In this document: positions 27,429 through 34,669 of the stretch, piece after piece
Numbering within the stretch: position 1 is the first letter of the stretch
Layout: each line of letters opens with the position of its first letter
DNA from: Pseudomonas gozinkensis
GTDB taxonomy: Bacteria > Pseudomonadota > Gammaproteobacteria > Pseudomonadales > Pseudomonadaceae
Length of the DNA stretch: 64,000 nucleotides
Assembly: GCF_014863585.1 (NCBI RefSeq)
Contig: NZ_CP062253.1
Location: forward strand, 2,258,501-2,322,500
Direction of reading: 5' to 3'
Made by a program: the position numbers and the translations under genes
The notes under the pieces: model-generated
Told to the model about the DNA's origin: nothing
Databases searched by the model: none
The model's input: the letters and a program-made list of their open reading frames with translations, nothing else

Positions 27429-28712
27429 ATGGACATCCAGTCACCAAGCTTTGGCGCCACGAGTTTTCCCGGCGGAACCCCCATCAATGATGGCGATGAC
27501 ATTCCATACACGGACATTGAACTGTCTAGCAGCGATGGAACGGCTTTTAGCACTTATCAGTTACTCGATAACGATGTCGTTGTTCGCGCGGGAGGTTTCA
27601 ATGCCAGTGGAGGGTTTGTCGAACGGTTCCTGGGTCTTGCTTCCGGAGCGCATCACTTCAAACTGCGCGAGCATGCCAGTGCGCTGCCGACTTCTGAGTT
27701 GCAGTTCACCGTTCAGGGGGTACTGAAGTCGCCACAAGTCGATGAGGCTGAGGCGAACAACAACGTGCTGGACTTGGTTGCGTTGGGTTCGAGTGACGCA
27801 ACGCTTCGTGCATTCGACTGGTCGCGAATCGAGGTGGGACAACAGGTCTGGCTGAAGTTTGCTGGCTTCAAATCAGACGGCACGATGCATAACCTGACGT
27901 TCTGGAATGGTGGAACTCACAAGACCAATGCGACGTGGATCAGTCAGGGGTACTGGATCAAACCACTGAGCAACGCCTATCTGGCAGAACTGGGAAACGG
28001 CACCACGCTGACTCTCACATTCAAGGTATCAATGGACAAGAGTGGCGAGGAAAGTACCGCTACATTGTTCCCGGAAACGGTTTATTCGATCAGGACCAAA
28101 GGGCTGGAGATTAAGCCTGAGCCCATGCTCCTCAACGGTATGGCCATTTTTTCACCTTACGGATGGGCAGACAGTGGTCGGGACTTTCCCGGTAACACAC
28201 AGTCTCGACGCCCGAATAATGGCACTGAACCTTACACCTTCGAATCAGAAAACACAGTCATTGCGACGGTCGATAGCTCAGGCAAGGTACAGGGCAAGGC
28301 AAACGGCGAGACTTGGATAATCGTCAAGGACGCGACCGGGGCTTCAGCCAGGTATCCCGTTGAAGTCAGTAATGTCTTTGAACTGGTCCACAATGGCGCG
28401 ACAGTTTCAGTACCTGCCGCAGTCGCCTGGGCGGCTTCGATAGGCGGATTGCCACTGACTCCGACAGTCTGGAACCTCATGGTTTTCAAATACCCCAACT
28501 ATCAAAGTTACTGCCCGCTGTTCTACAACGTGAGCAACATCATCAGCTGGGCAAAAGGTTGGGGCTGGTGGGCATGTCAGCCGAAAGGCAGTGGGCATGA
28601 AATAGCCGGGTATGCGCAAAGTAGCCATAGTGGGAATCAAGGGCCGGGGTTGTACGCCCAAGTGGGCGCTACTACAGCCACGGCAATGTGTATTCGGCCA
28701 TTGAACGGTTAG
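27429..28712 (+). CDS. FPGGTP-module protein 2 with Ig-like (BIG2-type) domain
   Basis: Predicted 427 residues from the ATG at 27429, preceded by AAGGAG; the frame is open from 27339 but that part contains the palindrome region. The N-terminal module (about 1-95) has TSFPGGTPIN and GGFVERFLGLASGAHHFKLREHASALPTS, nearly identical to protein 1. A middle domain (about 100-220; LKSPQVDEAEANNNVLDL...FKVSMDKSG) is followed by a BIG2-like Ig fold (TFESENTVIATVDSSGKVQGKANGETWIIVKDATGASARYPVEVSNVF). The Trp/Tyr-rich tail from about 320 is shared in pattern with protein 3. No signal peptide. Unknown function; Ig and shared modules suggest an adhesin- or effector-like cell-surface or secreted protein, which is inference. 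Confidence 0.85.
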   Translation: MDIQSPSFGATSFPGGTPINDGDDIPYTDIELSSSDGTAFSTYQLLDNDVVVRAGGFNASGGFVERFLGLASGAHHFKLREHASALPTSELQFTVQGVLKSPQVDEAEANNNVLDLVALGSSDATLRAFDWSRIEVGQQVWLKFAGFKSDGTMHNLTFWNGGTHKTNATWISQGYWIKPLSNAYLAELGNGTTLTLTFKVSMDKSGEESTATLFPETVYSIRTKGLEIKPEPMLLNGMAIFSPYGWADSGRDFPGNTQSRRPNNGTEPYTFESENTVIATVDSSGKVQGKANGETWIIVKDATGASARYPVEVSNVFELVHNGATVSVPAAVAWAASIGGLPLTPTVWNLMVFKYPNYQSYCPLFYNVSNIISWAKGWGWWACQPKGSGHEIAGYAQSSHSGNQGPGLYAQVGATTATAMCIRPLNG

Positions 28713-28737
28713 GTCGCTTGAGCGGAGCAGGCACTCT

Positions 28738-28987
28738 TGTTGAATAGTGTTTAAGGCTATGTCCGCAAAGCCACGCAACTTTGCGTCTTTGCCTACGTGT
28801 ACGCCAGAATCCGTCGGCTTGTGCGCCTTGAGGCTGGGTCTTTTCGTTTCCGGGTCGCTGACGAATCAGCGATCGGGGCTCGCAGCCCGCGATCTCTGGA
28901 CGCACAACATCCTCCGGTTTTATGGCGGCTGTACGTGGGAGACCTTCGGGTCTGCCGGTTCTAGAGTCCCGGTCTGCGACCCGCGTA
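28738..28987. repeat. Structured non-coding element, copy 2
   Basis: Second copy of the element at 26784. Visible stems are CGCAAAG/CTTTGCG, CGCTGA-CGAA-TCAGCG, and AGACC-TTCG-GGTCT. In copy 1 the second of these is TCGCTG/CAGTGA, where a pair is kept as G-U, a hint of selection for structure. It lies directly upstream of the second DUF6124-like pseudogene, so it may be its leader RNA. A 136-codon frame (28747-29157) runs through it into that pseudogene without a break, probably by chance. Confidence 0.8.
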
Positions 28988-29049
28988 TGGCTGCCACCCC
29001 TTCGTATCGCAGCGAATCGTGGCGGCTCAATGACTCTGGAGATGCAACC

Positions 29050-29420
29050 ATGATAAAACCCACGCCAAACCTACCTGAAACCGACACAACCTCGCCCTAC
29101 AAAACCCTCGACTCCAAGAAATTCCACGAAGCCGCCGAACGCGCCCTCGACCATTAGCTCAATCCGCTCCTCCCCAGAAAACCGCTGCTCAAACCCAACG
29201 CCCGCTACCTCATCGCGCCCGGTATCGACAGCGAAGAACTGCTGGCCGATGCTTGCGAAACCCTGACCTGCGCCAAAACCATGGCCACTGATTTCGCCGG
29301 GTTGGTGGATGGCTCGCAGCGGCATGTGCTGCTGGGGATTGCGCAGTTGATCATGCTCGGTGAACTGGCCGTGAATCGGTAATGGATAACCTGGAAGTGG
29401 CCGCTGATTCGGCTGCTTGA
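29050..29420 (+). pseudogene. Decayed DUF6124-like gene
   Basis: The start MIKPTPNLPETDTTSPYKTL and the later ARYLIAPGIDSEELLADACETLTCAKTMATDFAGLVDG...GELAVNR are both typical of the small DUF6124/DUF3077-type proteins. It is broken twice: TAG at 29155-29157, in the place of a Tyr codon after ALDH, and a one-base deletion after VNR that creates TAA at 29380 and shifts the tail (which would read DNLEVAADSAA by comparison with copy 1). Only the first 35 codons would be translated. Two lesions indicate a non-functional relic. Confidence 0.85.
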
Positions 29421-29432
29421 TCCGGTATTTAT

Positions 29433-29457
29433 AAAACGGCCTGCGGGCCGTTTTTTT
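29433..29457 (+). terminator. Terminator of the DUF6124-like pseudogene
   Basis: AAAACGGCC TGC GGGCCGTTTT with seven T; conserved with the terminator at 27261. Confidence 0.88.
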
Positions 29458-29504
29458 GTGTGCGAATGAATTCGCAGGCGGCAGAAATCACCTTGACCAT
29501 CCGT

Positions 29505-29530
29505 CGCTACTGTCAAAGTTGACAGTAGCG
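29505..29530. promoter_or_regulatory. Perfect palindrome copy 3 upstream of FPGGTP gene 3
   Basis: CGCTACTGTCAA, AG, TTGACAGTAGCG: a perfect 12-2-12 inverted repeat identical in its central 26 bases to copy 2. It ends 82 bases before the start codon of the third gene. Confidence 0.85.
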
Positions 29531-29612
29531 CAACGCTCTCTCGATGGCGCTCCATGGTCCATACCTGCTGCTGTTTCGACAGAAACGGCTGTTCTCGGAA
29601 GGAGCGTCTGCC

Positions 29613-30821
29613 ATGAAGAAAATGCCAGAAAAACAAAAGTCCAAAAAGAAAAAGCCAAAAAAACAGAATCCGTATTTCTCTTTTTTCACGTCTTTTCCTG
29701 GCGGGACCCCTTACAAAAATCCTGACAGCACTTTACTCAGAGGGCTCGATATGGGCGCTGACGGTCCGCCTGGAAGCCCTCTGGAAATAACCCACACACA
29801 TAACGGCATTCTTAAAGTTCTGACGCCTCCCGGGAGTGTGTTCAATCCCAGTGGCAGATTCCTGTTACAAGTGCTGAATCTTTTTGATGGGTCGCACACC
29901 TTCGGCTTGCGTGCAAACTCCAGTTCGTCGCCTTTCCACGAATGGTTATTGAATGTGGGTGCGGTCGAGAAGTTGACGATCGATTCGCTGAAAGGCTTGA
30001 ACAGCGGGGTGGAGATCCCTTCGGGCACCAGCACTTCCGAAAAGCTGTTTGCACTCAGTGGACAAGCGAGGGCGAATGCCACCGTTGATTTGTACGACAA
30101 CGACATTCTTGTCGCAGGACCGATCGCCGTGGGTGCGCTTGGCAACTGGACCTACAACACAGGGCCTCAGGCACAAGGGCCCCACCGTTATACGGTGAGA
30201 GGAAAATATGACTCGGGCCCTGAGTCGGCTCCGCCGAGAACGCTGACTATTCTTGGTCTGGCAATCGATCCGACTCCGATGATCCTGGACGGAGTTATGG
30301 TGATCAATGGGTATGGTTGGTCGACCAATGAGATGCCAGGAAATACGGCCACACGTGTACCCACCACGGGTGTGCTGCCCTTCACCTACCAACCGGCCGA
30401 CCCGACGATCGTGCAGGTGAGCAATCTCGGAAAAGTTGTCGGGATCAAAAACGGTAGCACGACTGTTACGGTTACTGACGCCACCGGCCAGAGTGCTTCC
30501 TACCCTGTTCAGGTTTCCAAGGTTTACAGATTGCTTATAAACAATTCATTGCTGACTGCTTTGGAGGGAATGGCGTGGTTAATGAGTGTTGGCGGTGTGA
30601 ACGACTACAACGTGATCGCATATGTCGGACCTAGTTTGATGAATCCCGTGCGCGATCTATATGAAAATCGGTTGTATCCAGATCCGTATGGTTCACGAAT
30701 CTACCAATACCTTCCGGGTCAAGTGAATGTGCTTTGTTGGAATGGCTCAACTATTTCGGGTTACGGCATCTTGTTTACAGGTATCGAGCGAGCAAGGGCA
30801 ATGACCGTGGTTCCAACTTGA
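29613..30821 (+). CDS. FPGGTP-module protein 3 with Ig-like domains
   Basis: Predicted 402 residues from the ATG at 29613, with GGAAGGAG 9 bases upstream. The N-terminus is unusually lysine-rich (11 Lys within the first 20 residues) before FTSFPGGTPYKNP. The module (about 20-110) is diverged from the first two: FNPSGRFLLQVLNLFDGSHTFGLRANSSSSP. An Ig-like domain (KLFALSGQARANATVDLYDNDILVAG, about 130-195) is followed by a BIG2-like domain (FTYQPADPTIVQVSNLGKVVGIKNGSTTVTVTDATGQSASYPVQVS). The tail from about 220 has the same framework as protein 2 (YGW, PGNT, R.P, DATG.SA.YPV). No signal peptide. Unknown function. Confidence 0.83.
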   Translation: MKKMPEKQKSKKKKPKKQNPYFSFFTSFPGGTPYKNPDSTLLRGLDMGADGPPGSPLEITHTHNGILKVLTPPGSVFNPSGRFLLQVLNLFDGSHTFGLRANSSSSPFHEWLLNVGAVEKLTIDSLKGLNSGVEIPSGTSTSEKLFALSGQARANATVDLYDNDILVAGPIAVGALGNWTYNTGPQAQGPHRYTVRGKYDSGPESAPPRTLTILGLAIDPTPMILDGVMVINGYGWSTNEMPGNTATRVPTTGVLPFTYQPADPTIVQVSNLGKVVGIKNGSTTVTVTDATGQSASYPVQVSKVYRLLINNSLLTALEGMAWLMSVGGVNDYNVIAYVGPSLMNPVRDLYENRLYPDPYGSRIYQYLPGQVNVLCWNGSTISGYGILFTGIERARAMTVVPT

Positions 30822-30946
30822 ACATGGAAGAGTTGGAGTGTTCCGTTAGCGGGCAGGCCCAGCAAATTTGCGTTTGATCAATCCCGGCGGCCCGCGTGGG
30901 AACAATCAACGGCCCGAAAGAGAGCACACCCATCCAATTTCCCCCC

Positions 30947-30982
30947 GATCAATCGTTGCACCATTGCCTGCAATGATTGATC
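30947..30982. promoter_or_regulatory. Inverted-repeat operator upstream of DoxX gene
   Basis: GATCAATCGTTGCA (30947-30960) faces TGCAATGATTGATC (30969-30982); 13 of 14 positions are complementary with an 8-base spacer. A further half-site TGATCAATC lies near 30876. The right arm ends 12 bases before the DoxX start codon, so bound protein would block expression, as for a TetR/GntR/MarR-type repressor. No such regulator is adjacent. Confidence 0.7.
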
Positions 30983-30994
30983 AAGGGTGGGCCC

Positions 30995-31411
30995 ATGAAC
31001 GCTGTAGAACGCAATGACCAGGCGCAAGACCTCGGCCTGCTGTTCCTGCGGGTGACCGGTGGGTTGTTTCTGCTGTTCGTCCACGGCTTGCCCAAGCTGC
31101 TGGACTTTACCGCGCAGCTGCAACTGATCGAAGACCCGTTCCATCTCGGGGCCCACCTCACGCTGATTCTGGCGATCTTCGCCGAAGTCCTCTGTCCGCT
31201 GCTGATCGTCGCCGGGGTGCTGGCGCGTCTGGCGTGCTTGCCTATTCTCTTTGTGCTGCTGGTGGCGTTGCTGGTCGTGCATCCGCAATGGAGTGTGGCC
31301 GAAGGGCAGTTCGGCTGGTTGCTCCTGATCCTGTTTACCACTGTTCTGATCGCCGGGCCGGGACGGCTGGCGCTCAATGTTCGTTTGCCCGGAGTGCTCC
31401 GTTATGCCTGA
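30995..31411 (+). CDS. DoxX-family membrane protein
   Basis: One hundred and thirty-eight residues, four predicted membrane helices. The N-terminal LFLRVTGGLFLLFVHGLPKL is the DoxX signature, with AHLTLILAIFAEVLCPLLIVAGVLARLACLP in helix 2-3. DoxX proteins are inner-membrane components linked to redox or thiol stress; the precise role is unsettled. The start at 30995 is favoured (AGGGTGGG upstream). Its end overlaps the next gene by 8 bases, so both are translated together. First gene of a four-gene operon. Confidence 0.9.
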   Translation: MNAVERNDQAQDLGLLFLRVTGGLFLLFVHGLPKLLDFTAQLQLIEDPFHLGAHLTLILAIFAEVLCPLLIVAGVLARLACLPILFVLLVALLVVHPQWSVAEGQFGWLLLILFTTVLIAGPGRLALNVRLPGVLRYA

Positions 31412-32030
31412 TTTCCAGACCCTGAAAAAACCGGGACCCGAAGAAACCGTGACGCTGATCGTCAAGCACCGGGTCAAGGCCGGTTTTGAGCAGCCATACG
31501 AAGCCTGGCTGCGCAATATCGTTAGCGTGGCGGGGCGTGAAGAAGGGCATCTGGGCGTGGATGTGATGCGCAGCCAACAGGGTGGACTCGCACTGTTCAC
31601 CTGCGTGCTGCGTTATTGCTCGACCGACGCGATGCAGCGCTGGCTCGACTCGCCGCAGCGTCAGGCGCTGATCGACGAAGCCGCACCAATGCTCGCCGAC
31701 GGCGACCAGACTGAAGTCAATGCGGCCAATGAATTCTGGTTCACGCCGACGGCCGAGGCCGGTTCACCGCCACCGCGCTGGAAGCAGGCCGTGGTCACGC
31801 TGCTGGTGATCCTGCCGCACACCTTGCTGGTGCCGCTGATCTGGGGGCCGCTGCTGCAACTCAATGCCTTTCTCTCCAACTACGTGGTCGCCACGTTCCT
31901 GATCACCCTGACCATCGTGGTGTCGGTGGTCTACGTGTTCATGCCGCCCGTGACCCGTCTGTTCGCGCCGTGGCTGGAAGCCGGTCAGTCACACAAACAC
32001 CCCGAATCCAATGCCAACCCGCCACGCTGA
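31404..32030 (+). CDS. Antibiotic biosynthesis monooxygenase-like protein with membrane helices
   Basis: Two hundred and eight residues from the ATG at 31404. Residues about 15-110 form an ABM dimeric alpha-beta barrel (VTLIVKHRVKAGFEQPYEAWLRNIVSVAGREEGHLGVDVMR). The C-terminal half has two hydrophobic helices (VVTLLVILPHTLLVPLIWGPLL and ATFLITLTIVVSVVYVFMPP), an arrangement common in ABM proteins of this length. Reaction unknown. The gene overlaps the DoxX gene by 8 bases and is 45 bases from the amidohydrolase. Confidence 0.88.
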   Translation: MPDFQTLKKPGPEETVTLIVKHRVKAGFEQPYEAWLRNIVSVAGREEGHLGVDVMRSQQGGLALFTCVLRYCSTDAMQRWLDSPQRQALIDEAAPMLADGDQTEVNAANEFWFTPTAEAGSPPPRWKQAVVTLLVILPHTLLVPLIWGPLLQLNAFLSNYVVATFLITLTIVVSVVYVFMPPVTRLFAPWLEAGQSHKHPESNANPPR

Positions 32031-32075
32031 AGCGGTGGGTCCGGGCTTCGTTTCACTTATCTCGAAGGAACTGCG

Positions 32076-33914
32076 ATGAACGCCGATCTGATTCTGTTCA
32101 ATGGCCAATTTCATACGGTAGACCGCGAAAAACCGCTCGCCAGCGCCGTGGCAATCAAGGACGGTCGTTTCGTCGCCGTCGGTAACGATGCCGAAGCAAT
32201 GGCCCTCAAAGGCGCCGGTACTCAGGTGGTCGACCTCAAGGGCCGCTGCGTGATTCCCGGCCTCAACGACTCGCACTTGCACCTGATCCGTGGCGGCTTG
32301 AACTACAACCTCGAACTGCGCTGGGAAGGCGTGCCGTCGCTGGCCGATGCGCTGCGCATGCTCAAGGATCAGGCCGACCGCACGCCGACTCCGCAGTGGG
32401 TACGCGTGGTCGGCGGCTGGAACGAATTCCAGTTCGCCGAAAAACGCATGCCGACCCTCGAAGAAATCAACCAGGCAGCGCCGGACACCCCGGTGTTCAT
32501 CCTGCACCTGTATGACCGCGCGCTGCTCAACCGCGCTGCGTTGCGCGTTGCCGGCTACACCCGCGACACGCCAAACCCGCCGGGTGGCGAGATCGTGCGC
32601 GATGCCAACGGCAATCCGACCGGCATGCTGGTGGCGCGGCCGAACGCGATGATTCTGTATTCGACGCTGGCCAAGGGGCCGAAGCTGCCGCTGGAATATC
32701 AGGTCAACTCGACCCGCCAGTTCATGCGCGAACTCAATCGCCTCGGCCTGACCAGCGCCATCGATGCCGGCGGTGGTTTCCAGAACTACCCGGACGATTA
32801 TCAGGTGATCGAACAACTGGCCAAAGACGACCAGTTGACCGTGCGCATCGCCTACAACCTGTTCACTCAGAAGCCGAAAGAAGAACTGACCGATTTCCAG
32901 AACTGGACCGGCAGCGTCAAGTTGCATCAGGGCGATGACTTCCTGCGCCACAACGGCGCTGGCGAAATGCTGGTGTTCTCGGCAGCGGACTTCGAAGACT
33001 TCCTTGAGCCGCGCCCGGATCTGCCGCAGACCATGGAACAGGAACTGGAGCCGGTGGTGCGCCACCTGGTCGAGCAGCGCTGGCCATTCCGTCTGCACGC
33101 CACCTACAACGAATCCATCAGCCGCATGCTGGACGTGTTCGAGAAGGTCAACCGCGACATTCCGTTCAATGGCTTGCCGTGGTTCTTCGACCACGCAGAA
33201 ACCATCACCCCGCAGAACATCGAGCGGGTGAGGGCGCTGGGCGGCGGCATCGCGATTCAGGATCGCATGGCGTTCCAGGGTGAATACTTCGTCGACCGCT
33301 ACGGCAAGCAAGCCGCCGAAGCCACGCCGCCGATCAAACGCATGCTCGCCGAAGGCGTACCGGTCGGCGCCGGCACCGATGCCACCCGCGTGTCCAGCTA
33401 CAACCCGTGGACCTCGCTGTACTGGATGGTCAGCGGTCGCACCGTTGGCGGTCTGGCGCTGTACGAAGAAGGTTTGCCACGCAGCACCGCGCTGGAACTG
33501 TTTACCCACGGCAGCGCGTGGTTCTCGTCCGAGCAGGGCAAGAAGGGCCAGATCAAGGTCGGGCAACTGGCGGATCTGGCGGCACTGAGCGCGGACTTCT
33601 TCAGCGTCGAGGAAGAAGCGATCAAGTGGATCGAGTCGGTGATGACTGTGGTCGGCGGCAAGATCGTGTACGCCGCTGGCGACTTCGAAGACCTCGGCCC
33701 GCGTTCGCTGCCGGTGCTGCCGGACTGGTCGCCGGTGGTCAAGGTTCCGGGCCACTGGCGCCCGAATTCGCCTTTGCAGGCCCAGGTGCACCAATGCAGC
33801 GGCCCGTGCGCGGTGCATACCCATAGCCATGAAAAAGCGCGGATGTCGAATGCGCCGGTCAGCGACTTTGCCGGTTTCTGGGGCGCGTTCGGTTGCTCCT
33901 GCTTCGCTTTCTGA
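32076..33914 (+). CDS. Amidohydrolase, YtcJ-like, with Cys/His-rich tail
   Basis: Six hundred and twelve residues. The amidohydrolase 3 fold is shown by MNADLILFNGQFHTVDREKP, VIPGLNDSHLHLIRGG (metal HxH near residue 70), the later His in FRLHATYNE and FFDHAETI, and GAGTDATRVSSYNPW. YtcJ-type enzymes hydrolyse formamides or cyclic amides, but the substrate here is unknown. After the usual end (about residue 560) comes a tail with HQCSGPCAVHTHSHEKARM and a closing FGCSCFAF, rich in Cys, His and aromatics. The ribosome binding site is AAGGAACTGCG. It is in an operon with DoxX, ABM and isochorismatase-type genes. Confidence 0.92.
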   Translation: MNADLILFNGQFHTVDREKPLASAVAIKDGRFVAVGNDAEAMALKGAGTQVVDLKGRCVIPGLNDSHLHLIRGGLNYNLELRWEGVPSLADALRMLKDQADRTPTPQWVRVVGGWNEFQFAEKRMPTLEEINQAAPDTPVFILHLYDRALLNRAALRVAGYTRDTPNPPGGEIVRDANGNPTGMLVARPNAMILYSTLAKGPKLPLEYQVNSTRQFMRELNRLGLTSAIDAGGGFQNYPDDYQVIEQLAKDDQLTVRIAYNLFTQKPKEELTDFQNWTGSVKLHQGDDFLRHNGAGEMLVFSAADFEDFLEPRPDLPQTMEQELEPVVRHLVEQRWPFRLHATYNESISRMLDVFEKVNRDIPFNGLPWFFDHAETITPQNIERVRALGGGIAIQDRMAFQGEYFVDRYGKQAAEATPPIKRMLAEGVPVGAGTDATRVSSYNPWTSLYWMVSGRTVGGLALYEEGLPRSTALELFTHGSAWFSSEQGKKGQIKVGQLADLAALSADFFSVEEEAIKWIESVMTVVGGKIVYAAGDFEDLGPRSLPVLPDWSPVVKVPGHWRPNSPLQAQVHQCSGPCAVHTHSHEKARMSNAPVSDFAGFWGAFGCSCFAF

Positions 33915-33984
33915 TCCCTTTGAAAAAGGCGCCGCTCTGCGTGAGCGGCGCTCCCCGCAACAACCATCCATCGAGGAGTTTCAC

Positions 33985-34614
33985 ATGAGCAACGTTCCTT
34001 ACAAGCGCTTGAACAAAGACGACGCTGTGGTACTGCTGGTCGACCACCAGACCGGTCTGATCTCGCTGGTGCAGGATTTCTCGCCGAACGAGTTCAAGAA
34101 CAACGTGCTGGCCCTGGGTGACATCGCCAAGTTCTTCAAACTGCCGACCATTCTCACCACCAGTTTCGACGCAGGCCCTAACGGCCCGATCGTGCCTGAA
34201 CTGCGCGAGCAATTCCCGGACGCGCCGTTCATTCAGCGTCCAGGCCAGATCAACGCCTGGGACAACGAAGACTTCGTCAAGGCCATCAAGGCCACTGGCC
34301 GCAAGCAGCTGATCATCGCCGGTGTGGTGACTGACGTATGCGTGGCGTTCCCGACCCTGTCGGCACTGGCTGAAGGTTTTGAAGTGTTTGTGGTGACCGA
34401 CTCGTCCGGCACCTTCAACGAAACCGTGCAACAAGCGGCGTGGGCACGGATGTCGGCGGCCGGTGCGCAGCTGTTGAACTGGTTCTCGGTGGCTTGCGAG
34501 CTGCAGGGCGACTGGCGCAACGACATGGAAGGGTTGGCGAATCTGCTGTCGAATCGTCTGCCTAACTATCGCAACCTGATCAACAGCTATACCAAGTTCA
34601 CTGCTGCCCAGTAA
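33985..34614 (+). CDS. Isochorismatase-family hydrolase (YcaC-like)
   Basis: Two hundred and nine residues. The catalytic triad pattern is visible: Asp in VVLLVDHQTGL near residue 20, a Lys region around 85, and the nucleophile Cys119 in GVVTDVCVAF. The sequence closely follows YcaC (octameric cysteine hydrolase of unknown substrate). GAGGAG lies 8 bases before the ATG at 33985. It is last in the operon, and a strong terminator follows. With an amidohydrolase upstream, the two may act in sequence on an amide, which is inference. Confidence 0.93.
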   Translation: MSNVPYKRLNKDDAVVLLVDHQTGLISLVQDFSPNEFKNNVLALGDIAKFFKLPTILTTSFDAGPNGPIVPELREQFPDAPFIQRPGQINAWDNEDFVKAIKATGRKQLIIAGVVTDVCVAFPTLSALAEGFEVFVVTDSSGTFNETVQQAAWARMSAAGAQLLNWFSVACELQGDWRNDMEGLANLLSNRLPNYRNLINSYTKFTAAQ

Positions 34615-34621
34615 TTGGTTG

Positions 34622-34652
34622 AAAAATGCCCGCTGAAAAGCGGGCATTTTTT
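34622..34652. terminator. Bidirectional terminator
   Basis: AAAATGCCCGCT pairs with AGCGGGCATTTT around GAAA with A and T flanks. It ends the DoxX operon and the convergent MscS gene. Confidence 0.92.
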
Positions 34653-34669
34653 CGTCTGTCGCAAAGGGC

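Noticed and set aside
28747..29157. 136-codon frame joining the non-coding element to the DUF6124-like start
   Set aside because: The corresponding frame is not kept in copy 1 of the element, it has no binding site, and homology starts only at MIKPTPN.
25346..30821. Insertion sequence or integron explaining the FPGGTP cassette array
   Set aside because: No transposase, integrase or terminal inverted repeats bounding the units were found; the palindromes lie at constant promoter positions instead.
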